Shown here: one piece after another, positions 36,187 through 48,706 of the stretch
How positions within the stretch are numbered: position 1 is the stretch's first letter
How the letters are laid out: each line of letters begins with the position of its first letter
Assembly: GCF_002105155.1 (NCBI RefSeq)
Contig: NW_019028996.1
Coordinates: 186,001-250,000 of the forward strand
Direction of reading: 5' to 3'
Origin: Lobosporangium transversale
Taxonomy: Eukaryota > Mortierellomycota > Mortierellomycetes > Mortierellales > Mortierellaceae
Length of the DNA: 64,000 nt
Program-made: the position numbers and the translations under genes
Notes under the pieces: model-generated
Databases searched by the model: none
The model's input: the letters and a program-made list of their open reading frames with translations, nothing else
What the model was told of the DNA's origin: nothing

Positions 36187-38467
36187 TTAGTCGTCCTCAT
36201 CAAAATTGAAGCGTGCACGCTTAGACTAAAAATAGTTTGCAAGATAATGTTAGAAAATAGATTTGTTTTAAATGGTTTTTCAATAACACAATAACCTTTA
36301 AAAAAGAATAATGATAATGATAATAGCAATAATAAAAAACTCACCTGTCGACTTGATGACAAGAACTCTTCCTCAATCTCAAATGGCTCATCCTCATCCT
36401 CATAAATCCGTACATCCTCAGCTACCCTTAGATATAGCTGCTGCTGCTTTTGTTGTTGTTGGAGGGCTTGTGACGACTGTCTCTCCTGCTTTGGATGGTT
36501 AACTGATGCTAAAGCATTATTTTTGGTATTTGTCGTCGTTGCCTTTGCGCTAGTCGCTGTCTCCTCCATTTCTAAACTATTCAGCTCTCCGAGCCATTCT
36601 GAGTCATCATCTAAAAATAAGGCGTTCTCAGGTTGTGTGAGATCAAGTTCGCCGTGACCCTTATCATGTGTACTTTTCCCTTGCGCCACCGTTCCCCTGT
36701 CCTCCCCCTTCATCGCCTCATATTCTCGTTTAGAAGGTATTGGAGATGGTTCTGGCGCCTCGCCTTCATTAAGGACCGTCGCCAAAGCGAAAGTCTATCA
36801 AAAAAAAAAAAAAAAAAAAAAGTAAGAATAAAAAGATATCAAACTTATAAACAGAATCTTTTATTTCATCAAACACTTACTCCGCTCACAATGCTTTCAA
36901 CTTGTACTCTAAGGAGTAATGGCCTAATATAACCCAACAGACAGGCAAGTCCAAATGACATGAGTATTTGTACCTAAACAAATCATCCATAGAGACTATA
37001 ACAAAAAGGACAAACGACTGGTGTCTTACCGACTCCTAGCATCAAAATACCCATCTAATGGCAGACGAAGTGTCACTGCAAAGGCAATGATTGCCTTTTT
37101 TTTTTTCACAAGTGTAAAATAAAAGAAAGAGCAACAGAAAAGTATAGTCGGATCAATTTGTTTTTCCATACTTTCCTGCATCAAAAGGTCAAAAGGTTGC
37201 GCGTGAATGCATCCATGTTGCTTACATACTTTGAATTCCTTTAGCGAAAATGTGATCTCGACTTCTTCCTGTAGCTTGTAAAACTCCAACGCGCTCCTGT
37301 TGATTGGTACAACAGTCGTTCCAAATCTACCTGACGCCTCTAAAAGAACATACATATATATTGATTGATCCATTGATTGATTGGTTGATTGCAATCAGTA
37401 TTTCAAAAAGCCTAAAAGTGAAAAAGGGATGGATGGACATATAATTTTTGACGGAAACGGATCTTACTCAGTCCTCCTTCATTTGCATCTAGAAAAGTCT
37501 TGAAAGTGACTCCTTCTTGATGACACTTCATCGAGATTTCCTCAGCCTTGGATGAAAAATTCTCTGCAAATCCAATCAGTGCAGCAGGCGGGAGACTCCA
37601 TGAATTAGAGCAGGATTCAATAGAGTCTAAGACTTGTAAGGGCTCCGGACACGATTCGTAGAGTAACTTGTGGATTTTAATGAACCCTATGGTGTGTTTG
37701 TGATATAGATATGAATATCAATATATATATACATGTTTATGGAAACTATTCCTTAATGCGATTATGGCTTCTTTTTTTTTTTTTTTTTTTTTACCATATT
37801 TGAAAATTATTTCAACTGTTAAACGACAATTTTCTCCAACGCCTTCAGCCGAGTTCATAAATAAGCAGAGCTTTTCAATCTTGGACTCCACGTTGCCACG
37901 GATCTTGCAAGCTGATACCAAAGCCTTTTGAAGGAAAAAAAAAAAAAAAAAAAAAAAAAAGAAAGAAAGAAAGAAAGAAAGAAAGGAAGAAAAAAACCTA
38001 TTAAAACCTACAAGAATACACTCACATAAAGAACTTAGGCTATGACAATACTGTTTTTTTCTCTATTTTTTTTTTTTTTTTTTTTACCTTGGCCAAAACA
38101 GTACATCTCAAATAAGGGCCTGAGCTATCATGTTTAATTGCTTCTGCAGTTGTATCTAGATGATAGCTCTCAAAAAATACCCGGGTAAATGTAAAGGTTG
38201 CGAAAGCAGAACGTGTGATGTTGAGAGTCGAGAGGATGAATCGATCCGGTCGAGCTTCTACCACGATATCGTCACCGATCTTGGACAGACATACCAATAC
38301 TGCTTGGAAACCTGTTATCGTTATGGTTTTTTTATGTTTGTTATTACAGTGTGATGTGAGAATTGTAACAAGTAGGAGAAAAAAAAAAAAAAAAGAAAAG
38401 AAAACTGGGCGAGAGGAAGAAAGGATCCTTTACCTTTGATGGAGATAGAAGGAATGATGGCCCTCAT
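36187..38467 (-). CDS. rad9: RAD9 subunit of the 9-1-1 checkpoint clamp
   Basis: Nine minus-strand exons: 38467-38434, 38311-38088, 37924-37795, 37686-37468, 37339-37230, 37094-37030, 36923-36881, 36794-36345 and 36225-36187, 437 aa. The PCNA-like N-terminal part is recognisable by LSKIGDDIVVE, ITRSAFATFTFTRVFFESY, RCTVLAK, a conserved MKCHQEGVTF region, FSLKEFK, LPLDGYFDA and TFALATV, in the order of human/S. pombe RAD9. A disordered acidic, Gln-rich tail follows, ending SKRARFNFDEDD. The protein forms a ring with RAD1 and HUS1 loaded at DNA damage to activate ATR/Mec1; the tail is the phosphorylated part in known orthologues. Two introns have poly(A) right after GT. It lies head-to-tail 180 bp downstream of the tepsin-like gene. 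Confidence 0.93.
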
Positions 38468-38647
38468 GCGTAATTTTTTTTTTTTAATTACAAAATAACT
38501 TTCGCACGATAAAAATGCAAAGGAAATGATTGAGAATGAAGAAAAAGGAATGAATGAATTGCTTCAATGGAATGTGGGAAATGGAATATTGCTTTTATTA
38601 AGTTTTGCCACCATTTGATCGCACACAAGCATAGCTCGCCTTGTATT

Positions 38648-41169
38648 TTAAGGTTTGTCTGAAATGTCCAAAAGAGTCATGTTGATCAAAGACATTGCCC
38701 GAATTTTGCCACTTGATACGCTTGAACGAGATGACCCTCTGTACTCATTCTTGATATACTTTGCTAACTATTTTTTTATTATTATTCAATACCAGGAAAC
38801 CATTTTAAGTATCCAAAAAAAATATATGCCAAGATTGAGCAATGAGAGAAAACTTTGACTTACATGGGACGAAAGTTCTTGAACAGAAGGTTGGGCCGCT
38901 TCAAGGCACATGGGCCCCATCAGCGTCTTTGACAGGACTGGAAGTGATGAGCAACCCATCAATTCTGGTTCAATCTTTGGATGTGCCAGAAAAGCATCCA
39001 ATACAAACAAATATCGCTGCGGTGGAAAGTGTTTTTATCATTCAAGCATCGAGAGTATACTCAGTTAGTCAAAAATTATTAGTCGCTTCATATAGCGTCA
39101 AAGGGTTAAAGAAAAAGTAAAATAAATTAAAATAAATTAAAAAAGACTCCTACTAATCGTCGCTCCCAGTTTTCATGTTCAATCCAGTCAATCATGTCTC
39201 GCAAGAGTCCTGTCATTACAGGTGTCCCTTGATTAGTGGCGTTCAATGCATTCAAGTCTTCACTCTGATCCACCAAAGACGATGATTTTTCTTGTTCGAG
39301 TGCAGCGACAACAACGTCGCAGATATCCTTGGCAATCCCCCAGAATACAAACGATATATCAATCTCAGTCTGTTGTGCTGGGGTCGAATTCGGTACTGAA
39401 AACGTAGTGTCTATCAGATCCTGTGTGGATGATTTATTTGACTTGTCTTCCGTCAACAAATCCGATAATAGCGACTGTTGCAATTTCGACCGCACAAGTT
39501 CTGTCTGTACATGTTGTGCCCGTTCATATACCAATCCTGCAGTCTCGTTCCTAAACTGGACAGACCCTGTCCCAGAACGCGCAACAGGGAACACATGGGA
39601 AGCCGTCATATCAAGTAGAGAAGCCCGTATTCCAGATCCATCCTTCGATGATGATATCTCATTCCAACCACCTGCCGCCATGCCTTGTACTCGTACTGTT
39701 CGTTTGAAAGGGTTTGTGCCTATCAACGCGACAGCTCCTTCTTTGGCCTTACTACTGGTATAGTTTGGATTATTATGGATTCCACCATGAGTTTCATCAC
39801 GCATACTATACTCGCCAACAAAGAGCTTTTGTCGCCGCTGCTCTTGTTCTCGGAAAGCAGCACGCATAGCCATCGGTGGTGGAGGCGCTGTCATGTCCTG
39901 TAGTTTTTCCACCAACCGTTTCATCAATGTAGGTTCTATTATCATTGTCGGATTTAAAAAAAAAAAAAAAAAAAAAAAAATCAAATAAATAAACTTTGTC
40001 GTTGGTTGACGGAGATCCTTCGAGCCTGTTGCTAGAGAGCATTAAATTGCATGCTTTTAGGAAGTTCATCGATATACCTGAATTGACATCATCATTCTCA
40101 AATTCTGGGTTCCCGAAGCCCGGAAGTGGAGGCATAGGCTTTTCGTCCTTCTTTTTGCTTTTTTTCTTTGGGATGCTTGGTCGAAGTGCATCCTTTTCAC
40201 TATCAGAGTCATCATGCTCTTTTTTTTATTTGAATTGCGGATTAATTTTAAAACTGAGGCTCTTTTTTTTTTTTTTTTTTTTTTTTTAGTTCTTTTACCT
40301 GGGTTTCCAAATCCTGGTAAGCCTTGAGTACTATTCCTCATTACCATCGCTTCTTTGTCTGTAAAACTATCCGAAAATCCCCCAACCAACTCTTCTTCCT
40401 GGACTGGATTCGCATGCATATACTCGATTAGATCCTACTCCGTTTTATATATATATAAAGATGTTACGTATTAAACTATTTCAGAATTGAAATTACAGTC
40501 TTTCCATTATCATTATCCACTTCAGTTTTTTTTTTTTTTTTTTTTTTTAAAAAAAAAAGTACCTCTGCAACATTTCTTATATCTTCGTTAAATCGATCCC
40601 CATGAATTTCATCCCATTGCCCTCGATATCCAACTATCTCTGCTAAAAGCCCCTTTCCTCGTCTTGCCAGATTAGTTCGAAACTCGGCTGAACCACTCTG
40701 AGCAAGCTGTCGGAGGATTTTGAGTGCCTTCAATAATACATGGGGTGATGATGAATAGGTCAACGATGAACTGGAGGTCACTGCTCCACCGCCAACACCA
40801 CCACCAAGGTTGGACAATGAGGATTTATCACCATTCACAGGAGTAATGATTTTGAGAAGCTGTGAAAGGGTGACAGAGCTGGTCCCAGGAGATTGCGTTA
40901 GACCTATTATTTTAACCGATTTGTTTTAAAATTTTAATACAAGTAATTTTTGTATTTGTGTTTTTTTTTTTTTTTTTTTTTTTTTCTTAATGTCCAGAAA
41001 AGTGGTTTGATATTTCCGTACGTGCAATCTCTGGAAACAAGTATCCAGGTGTGGGCTTTGTGTCATTCGAAATTGCTTTGGAAAGGACTGCATGCGTTGT
41101 GATGGTATCAATGGTTGAGCGTGTGATTTCGGTGATTTTTGTTTTCTTTTTGGAATCTGTGTTGTTCAT
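38648..41169 (-). CDS. Tepsin-like ENTH/VHS-domain protein
   Basis: Seven minus-strand exons: 41169-41022, 40903-40563, 40434-40299, 40218-40078, 39935-39154, 39016-38864 and 38767-38648, 606 aa. Residues ~20-165 read as the ENTH-type domain of tepsin: AVLSKAISNDTKPTPGYLFPEIA, then TQSPGTSS, LLKALKILRQLAQSGSAEFRTNLARRG and GQWDEIHGDRFNEDIRNVAE. A disordered part follows with two copies of LPGFGNP (202-208 and 240-246) around a Lys-rich stretch. A helical C-terminal region of ~330 residues includes a dense IAKDICDVVVAALEQ and DMIDWIEHENWERRL segment. Tepsin is the accessory protein of AP-4 coats at the trans-Golgi. This is inferred from the ENTH domain; epsin-type lipid-binding features were not seen. 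Confidence 0.75.
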
Positions 41170-41639
41170 GGCGAATAAGAGGATTTTTTTACAAATGGAA
41201 TTTTTTACATTCACTCATTTATTTCGAGTTGGTATGGTTGACATGTGTGTGTAACATTTCATGAACGGCGCAGTCATAGTGATCGAGCCAAAGACGCGTC
41301 GTTCAGGAGGGACAAGACGCGCTTTAACCTAAATACCTAAATATGAACCTTTTTTTTTTTTTTAATGTTTTATTTCTTTGAGATAAAGTAGACTCAGGAG
41401 GCACGGATAAGAGACAAAAAGGGTGTCAGGTTAGGACCATCGCTTTCAGACTTTAAAAATTCATTTTTTTGGTATGATCGCATTGAGAGCTGAGGCCACC
41501 TCATACTACATTCCAAGGTCTCTACTAGTTGTAGTAGTAGTAGTAGTAGTAGTAGTAGGGATATCACCATAGTTTGGCATAGTGCTCTATTATTATCATC
41601 GCCAAGGGACCATGTTGCTTTGATGCTTAGCCCTCATGG
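41170..41639. other. Intergenic with TAG microsatellite
   Basis: 470 bp between the tepsin-like start and the end of the next minus-strand gene. It includes a (TAG)n run at ~41530-41558 and a T run near 41350. No gene. Confidence 0.6.
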
Positions 41640-43622
41640 TCAGTTATGCTGGCTGGGGTCTGAAGAAGAAGAGGAGGAGGAAGGCCCTTTACGAATCACC
41701 ATTAAAGGTACCACCACTATCACAGCTACGAACACCAAGAAACATAGACAGTTTTTCCAGTGTTGGTTCATCGCCCTTGAATACCGCCTTCGATGCCTCT
41801 GTGGTGAATTTGGCGGTTTACTACTTTCCAAAAGATACTCAGCGAATGTATCTGGACCATAGACTCCCTGACTCACGTGTGGTATCTGGTTCAGTGAACC
41901 ATCCTGAAGTTGCTGTCGTCGAGGTTGATCAAGAAGATCCTCAGCGCCATCACCTGTTCCTTCAGCAGTAGGACCCTCGCTACTTGCTCCACTAGGCCTT
42001 GTAGATGTCGTTGTTATCTTTGAGATTGTCGACGAACCAGTTTCTTGTGGTGAAAGCATTCCTCCCTGTGAGGCAAAGCTTACGTCTTTGGGTTGTGGGG
42101 CAGAGCTACTATTACTGCTCTTACTGGTGTACACTTCTTGAATCGGAACACTTCTTTGAAATCTCTTGTGCCGGCCTTTCAGCAATGCCTGGCTACCTAC
42201 AGCCGCATTACTGATATCCCCGCCATCGGCTCTCGCCTCTGTCCCATACTCATGCTCATGTGCAATAAACCAAATATGTTCTCTGTGCTCTGCCAAGCTT
42301 GGGCTAGCAGCCCCAGCACCTACATTGGTATCAGTTCCAATGCTAGGACTATTATTAGCATCAGCAGTACTAATACTGGCAATAGCATGGGAAGCATCGC
42401 CAGAGTTATGCCCATCCAAAGAATGTTGTCTCATCAGTAAATCGTGGCGACTAGAAGAGATGTCGACATTTTCAATACCATAAAAGGGCACATCATATAA
42501 AAGATATTGTTTTGTACGGATTGGACGACGAACCCCTAGAATAGGCCCCGGATCAACTTGTGGATGGACCTGATGACCAGGAGAGCATGGAATAGAGGCC
42601 AAGGTGCTTTTGTTCTTTTGAGATTTTGTTCTAGAGGTACCAAGTAGATAATGGCTGCTATTGTTATACGAATAAAGATGATAAGGACTCCTGCCTAGTG
42701 AGGTCGAGCCACTCGAGGATAAGTTCTTTAATCGCACAGGGAGAGATGGCCTCTTGTAGTCAATACTTGTTAATGAAGGTCTATTCGGGTACTTGAAATC
42801 ATTGCAAATGCCACTACTGACGACAACGCCATTCGCCACTTGTAAATCTATGGAAGGAAGCATGCTATTCTCCGCTCTGCTTCCTCGAGTTGCTGCTGTA
42901 GTTGGTAGAGGGATCAGGGTTGTGCGTGGATGAGGATCTAGACTGTATTCTGTGTTGTTCTTTGAGGCATCATTCGTAGCGACGATACTGTTGCTGCCGC
43001 TTGCTTCGCTTTGGTTTTGGCTTCGATTTTGGCTTTGATGCATTGATCGCTGCCCAATGAGCTCTTTACGAACATCAGTCAAAGATTCGTTCTGCACTAT
43101 CGCCTTCACTGTCACAGGTCGAGGATCGTTAGAGGATGAAAAAGTGATTCCTTTCCCTATATTTTGTTGATTCAATTGAAAGAGTGGTATCTTGTCGATA
43201 GAAGGGATCGACGGTGAGGGTTCTGTCTTGTCGATTATATCTCCTCGCCATTGCTCAACCACAGGTGGATGTGAAGGTGGTGAGGGTTCATGCTCCATAC
43301 TAAAGGGCTTGACCTCGGTCTCGGTCTCGTTCCTGGCTCTGTCGTAGTTAATGCCCTGTTGCAAGGTATTGAATAAAGAATGGTTATTAGGTGGTGTTTG
43401 TGGTGAGGACAGATAGCGGAGTGGTAGAGACGACGGCGTTTGTTGAAGAGAAGCAACGGCTTTTTGCCTGCTCTGGTCACTGACAATATGCTTTGTGATA
43501 ACAGGATGAAGCGCTGGTTGCTTAACTTCATGATAAGGCGCATCTTTGTCAAGAAAGTCAAGGACCTGGTGTTCAATGAGATATGAATGATGTTCTAACG
43601 CTGTTGGCTCGCTTTCTTTCAT
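41640..43622 (-). CDS. Hypothetical tail-anchored-type membrane protein
   Basis: Single exon of 660 codons starting MKESEPTALEHHSYL. The family is not recognised. Nearly all of the protein is Ser/Pro/Gln-rich and looks disordered. A single hydrophobic segment (about residues 625-643, CLCFLVFVAVIVVVPLMVI) follows Arg-rich HRRRYSRAMNQHWKN and is followed by only 17 residues (RKG then a Ser run). That topology is typical of a C-terminally anchored protein facing the cytosol. VYGPDTFAEYLLESSKPPNSP just before the membrane segment looks like a conserved short motif. No signal peptide. The uninterrupted length in an intron-rich region argues that it is a real gene. Confidence 0.7.
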   Translation of the reverse strand: MKESEPTALEHHSYLIEHQVLDFLDKDAPYHEVKQPALHPVITKHIVSDQSRQKAVASLQQTPSSLPLRYLSSPQTPPNNHSLFNTLQQGINYDRARNETETEVKPFSMEHEPSPPSHPPVVEQWRGDIIDKTEPSPSIPSIDKIPLFQLNQQNIGKGITFSSSNDPRPVTVKAIVQNESLTDVRKELIGQRSMHQSQNRSQNQSEASGSNSIVATNDASKNNTEYSLDPHPRTTLIPLPTTAATRGSRAENSMLPSIDLQVANGVVVSSGICNDFKYPNRPSLTSIDYKRPSLPVRLKNLSSSGSTSLGRSPYHLYSYNNSSHYLLGTSRTKSQKNKSTLASIPCSPGHQVHPQVDPGPILGVRRPIRTKQYLLYDVPFYGIENVDISSSRHDLLMRQHSLDGHNSGDASHAIASISTADANNSPSIGTDTNVGAGAASPSLAEHREHIWFIAHEHEYGTEARADGGDISNAAVGSQALLKGRHKRFQRSVPIQEVYTSKSSNSSSAPQPKDVSFASQGGMLSPQETGSSTISKITTTSTRPSGASSEGPTAEGTGDGAEDLLDQPRRQQLQDGSLNQIPHVSQGVYGPDTFAEYLLESSKPPNSPQRHRRRYSRAMNQHWKNCLCFLVFVAVIVVVPLMVIRKGPSSSSSSSDPSQHN

Positions 43623-43693
43623 TGCTACAGGAAGGTATAGGGTATAGGATAGTACTAAAGAAGATTTAAAAAGCTGTAAAAATCATTAAAGCG

Positions 43694-43729
<36 letters not shown>

Positions 43730-43919
43730 TTTATTTTATGTTCAGAAGCAGACGGCCATGCTAGCGATTGTAAAAAAAGATGATTGATCAGGGGATCGGC
43801 GCAATAGCTTCAACAATAATCAGCTTCTTTTTTTATTATCATTCGCTTTGTCAACGCATTATTTACAACAAAGAGTGATTTCTTGCTCTATGGTATTTAC
43901 ACCCCCATGGCGAGAGATG

Positions 43920-43953
<34 letters not shown>

Positions 43954-43961
<8 letters not shown>

Positions 43962-46545
43962 AGGCAGCCTCGCGCTGTAACCACTTGAAGCCTGGGCTGT
44001 CCTTGACCAAGAAAGGTGAAACCTTGGCTAGGCACTCAGCGTGATAGGCGTTGATCCATTCAATCTCCAGGTGTGTCAGTAGTGAGCGGTCGATCATCTT
44101 GAGTTGAATAGGGACTAAAGTCACATGTTCAAAACCATAGTAACCACGTCCTCCAAAGTTGTTGAGAGTCTCGACTTTGCGCACCAGCATGACGTTCTCA
44201 ATACGGATACCGAATTTCCCATCCTCGTAATAGCCGGGCTCGTTTGTCAATGTCATGCCTGGGACCAAGGGAATATCGTTGTAAGCAATACGAGTGCCAC
44301 ATCCGTGAGGTCCCTCATGTACGTTCAAGAAAGCACCAACGCCATGTCCAGTTCCGTGGCGGAAATCGAGGCCATCAGCCCATAGAGCACGACGAGCCAA
44401 AACGTCCAAAAGATACCCAGATGTGCCTTCAGGGAAGACCGCAGTGTCGATGGCGATGTGTCCTTGAAGGACACGAGTGAAGGCACGCTTCTCAAAGTCA
44501 TTGGGCGTTTTGAAGTGGAGTGTGCGAGTGACATCAGTTGTTCCATCGATGTATTGTCCGCCAGAATCGCAAAGGTAGACTAGATCAGGATTGATGCGAG
44601 CAGCTTTAGGCTTCTCAGGTTTGTAGTGAATAATGGCTCCGTTAGGGCCTGTCGAAGAAATGGTGTCGAAGGAAAGACCAACAAATCCAGCTTGCTCACT
44701 ATGAAATGGATTTTTTTAGATAAAAAAAAAAAAAAAAAAAAAAAAAGTTACAGAATCAGATCAAATAATTGAAAAAGGTCAAACATAATTGATATGAAGG
44801 AACCAGATCAAAGAATATTGCTGTTATTGCCTCAGGAAGATACATACGCTCTGAACTGCTCCAAGCGTGCAGCACCATCGGCCTCATCAAGCTCGACGCC
44901 ATTAGTAAGTTGTTCCTCAAGCCAAGCAAAGTAATTGATAAGAGCAGCTGAGTCGCGCAAGTGGCACTGGCGCATACCCTCCAACTCTGCCTCGTTCTTA
45001 ATGGCCTTGGCATCCGTGACAGGAGAACGGGCCTCGACAGTATTATCTTTACCTAAAGCAACAGCCATAGCAAGGTTGGTACGGGTACCTAGAAGGAACT
45101 TTTGCTTGTTGGTCTGAAGGGTTGGTGCCAAAGCACGGAGGTCATCAAAGAGGCTTTCGTAGGGTTTGATGGTGACCTCAGCTCCAAGGTGATCCCTGAC
45201 CTCTTGCGAGACCGACTTCTTCTGAAGATATAGGCTGACATAGTCAGGAGTGACGACAGCATAGGAGAAGAAAACGGGGTTACAGTGTACATCTGATCCA
45301 CGTAGGTTGAACAACCAAGCAACCTCATCTAGACCGGAGACAACAAATCCAGCTACACCTTTCTTCTCAAGGTCTTTGCGCAGCTGCTCGATTTTCTCAG
45401 AATGAGTGCGACCTGTAGTCTTTGTGGTGAGAACGAGCAATTTGCTGGCAGGACGAGCTGGGCGATTTTCCCAGACCAAATCAACCAAGTTCTCAGTGGG
45501 GACCAAGGTCGATCCAACCTTGGCGAGATCAGTCTCGAGCTTCTTAGCATCGGCTATCAAGTGAGAAGAAAAGTGGAATAAGAAAAAAGTCGGACTGTCA
45601 ATTTCTACTGATGCTCTGTTTTTTTTTAGACTGAACCCACTTTTCCACCACCGAGTCGCAAGCCCAAATGTCCAAGCTATGATAGTACCCCTGTCCTGAA
45701 TGATGCCATTTGGTCTTTTGACGTCAAGGCGGATCCTAGACCACAGCAAGTCACATAATAAATTTATTACATCTTATAACTTACTGGCGGTGAAAACAAG
45801 AGGATCGATACCAATTCGGGAACCAGCAGGGAGGTTCTGGAAACGAGGGAAAAATAAACCGCGGCAAGGGTTTTCGCAATCAAACGACAGGCAGAATGGC
45901 GTATCACTTTAGTCTCGAATACTGGCAAAAGTAACTAAAAATATTTAAAAGAAACCGATGGTCCCGTATAGAATTGGTTGTGTTGATTTACCTTGACAAG
46001 GTACTCCTGCCAGGTAGGAACCTCGGGGAGGCCAGACTTCATCAAAGTCCAGTTTGTGTCCAATTGCTGCGAAGCTTGCAAGAAGTAACGGCCATCTGTG
46101 AAGAGTGCAGCCGAATCCATTGAGACAACCGCCAATCCTGCAGAGCCAGTGAATCCAGAAATATAGGCACGACGTTCATCGCATTCGGCAACGTATTCAC
46201 TCTAACGCATGGAATAAATGTAAAAAAGGACAAGAAGAAAGAAAAATGTTGGTGAGCATGGCTTTTTTGTCTTGATGATTCAGAAAAAAAAGGTCATGCT
46301 ACTTGCAATTGGTGATTGCAATGGCCACACACCTGATGAGCATCTTCTGAAGGAACAACGCTACACATTCAAACGATTTAGAAGCACAGTAATGAGCGTG
46401 AGAAAAATAATTGATTGCTGATAAACATTATGTATCAGATAACAAGAGGTCAGGAAGCGAGTAAGGCTTACAATGCAGTAACATTGTGCTTTTGCATCAA
46501 CTCACGCAGCTTTTGCAGACGAGTTGTGGTGTTGGTGGCGGTCAT
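43954..46545 (-). CDS. ampp: Xaa-Pro aminopeptidase P
   Basis: Six minus-strand exons: 46545-46472, 46360-46333, 46201-45992, 45836-45785, 45553-44848 and 44698-43954, 604 aa, matching the ~610-620 aa of cytosolic aminopeptidase P. The enzyme (M24B, two Mn2+) removes an N-terminal residue before proline. N-terminal creatinase-like domains show [20 protein letters not shown] and FTGSAG...[10 protein letters not shown]. The catalytic domain shows [17 protein letters not shown] (two Asp ligands), [16 protein letters not shown] (His), [17 protein letters not shown] (Glu) and GFEHVTLVP (Glu). The start [17 protein letters not shown] fits the family. No signal or targeting peptide. Exon 2 is only 28 nt. 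Confidence 0.95.
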
Positions 46546-48535
46546 GATGGAAGGATATAGGAGGCACAGTGAGGGAGGATCAAGTTGAGGAAAGAAGAGC
46601 GAAGAAAAAAAAAAAAAAAAAAAAGTGGGGAAGTGGACTTTTTGTACTAAAAGGTTCAGCCAACCAGTGCACGGCGATACTCAAGTGAGCCTGCGGATCA
46701 GAATGCAAGCACAATCAAAGAGACAGAGCTGATGGGAAAATGCTCAATAGAAAAGGATGGTATGGACCCCGCATTTGGAAGCGTATTTCAATTTCACTGC
46801 CCCACATCACTGTTCACCCTCATTTCTTCTCTTTACCTCTTTGCCTCTTCACCTGATGGGTGTTGATCTCAATGTTATTCTTTGTTCTTTCAGAAATAGT
46901 CGAAACACAGCAAAAACACAACCAGTATCCAACACGCGTAGAAAAAAAACCCCCGGAGTACACACGCCGCTTAATTTCTGGTGGTCGTGTACAAATGAAG
47001 TAAACAACAGTGATTTGTTCCGAAGCAAAGGCAACTCAAGCTGTCAACACTTCAACGATGGGGGAGGGGTCTAGACTAAAAAATGGAAACAATTTATCAT
47101 CTCGCTCACTCAATTGGAGTCAGGGGTTCCGCGTTGGGGAACAAAATCCATAGAAGCAAACAACAATATATAGATTTGACAGCATATTCTTGACATGTAT
47201 CCGGTATTTGGCTTATCTGGACCATAAACCTAACTTGAATTACCTGAGTGCATTCCGTTGCTTATAATTTTCACTATGCTATTACCACTTTTTGTGCCCT
47301 CATGGACCTAATATGGTCTGTCCAAGAGTGATTATTCAAGATTGCACTTGACGATATTCAGAAAGGGTCTGGTAATATCTATTTGACATGGCTCGTCTCA
47401 TTGTATTCTCGAAAGTGTGTGTTTTTTTTTTTTTTTTTTTTTTATTACGTGCATTTTGTTACCTAGATCGATGCTTCTCAGGTTGTCTGAATTGAGGACT
47501 ATATTAGTGTAGACACGCACTGAAATTAGGACAATAATCATGAGCCGCATACTTTTTTGGAATGCATTTAGGACGTTGCATGATCCAACACTATTCCAAA
47601 TAGCCACAATGAACTTGAAGAGTACTAAATTCAGTCCACTCACAAACCCATTAGCTGTCAAACATTTTCTGGAAGCTAGAAATGACATCGAGGATAGGGA
47701 ATATCATATCATCATAGAGGTAGTCTAAAACCCGAGAAAGAGAACGAGTCGATCTAGTGACCTCGGATTTGCAGTAATCCGCATTTGACCTTGATGTCTC
47801 TGTTTTCTTTGAGGATTGGAGAGCACTGGGGGCACTCTAGTGCGAGAGACTATGGCCAATAGTCCTGCTGCTGATGGTAAATAGCAAACTTCTTTTCATG
47901 CCGACGGCAGGAAAGCCATGAAGACGGAGTATATATAGATCCTTGGTAGGTTGTTGATGTGGTTCGTAAAAGGCAAGCTGGAAGTTGAAGAAACCTTTGT
48001 CTTATTAATTGATCTTGTCAACTTGTCAACTTGTCAAATAGAAGGAGATCAAGTGATATCGGAGCAAATCGTCATTACAGCATTTTGGATCAAAGGAGTT
48101 GATAAGCTGTTTAAATACGCGTATCTCGGATTTCAACTCCGCCCACAGCATTGCCGCACAGTCAGACGCAAATTATCAGTCGCATGGGCAGGGATGAGAA
48201 AAAGGGGAAGGTGTGATGGACTAAATAAGGAAGGAGTATCGCGTGTGTTTCCTTGTGTCCAAGGACTCTCTCTCTCTCTTATCTCCATTGTCTTCTTTCT
48301 TCTTTCTCTTTCTCTCTTTCTCTCTTTCTCCTCTATTCCTCTATTCCTCTCTTTCCTCTCTTCCTTCCTTTTTTTTTTTTTTTTTTCTTCTTTTCTTCAT
48401 TCACTCATTCTCCTCATCTCTTCTACAGTTTCTGAACAAACTCTTGCTCAACTATTGACAGACTTTATTCTTTACATCAAACAAGCTTTTCACCCGCCAC
48501 ATCCTCCACCTCCTTCTTCCCCCTTTTTTTATATC
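46546..48535. other. Intergenic, no gene recognised (2 kb)
   Basis: Contains the aminopeptidase promoter on the left and, on the right (~48270-48480), a long CT-rich pyrimidine stretch just before the RAB32 ATG at 48536. A continuous frame from 47951 runs into the RAB32 exon but its upstream part is low complexity, so I do not treat it as coding. Nothing recognisable at 46750-47900. Confidence 0.5.
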
Positions 48536-48675
48536 ATGTACGACGATAACCATTACCCAACCGACATCCGTGAATATCTTTACAAAATCCTTGTCATTGG
48601 CGACCTCGGCACCGGCAAGACCTCAATCATCAAGCGCTACGTCCACAACATCTTTTCTATAAACTACAAATCTAC

Positions 48676-48706
<31 letters not shown>

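Noticed and set aside
38655-38858. Plus-strand frame starting MSEMSKRVMLIKD that looks protein-like
   Set aside because: The complementary strand is the last exon of the tepsin-like gene, which joins in frame with the previous exon and ends at 38648.
42005-42483. Several plus-strand frames opposite the 660-aa gene
   Set aside because: Overlapping in different frames with no motif; the minus-strand frame is far longer and has a clear membrane segment.
47951-48535. In-frame N-terminal extension of RAB32 by ~195 residues
   Set aside because: Upstream part is pyrimidine-derived Ser/Phe/Leu low complexity; family members start shortly before the GTPase domain, as at 48536.
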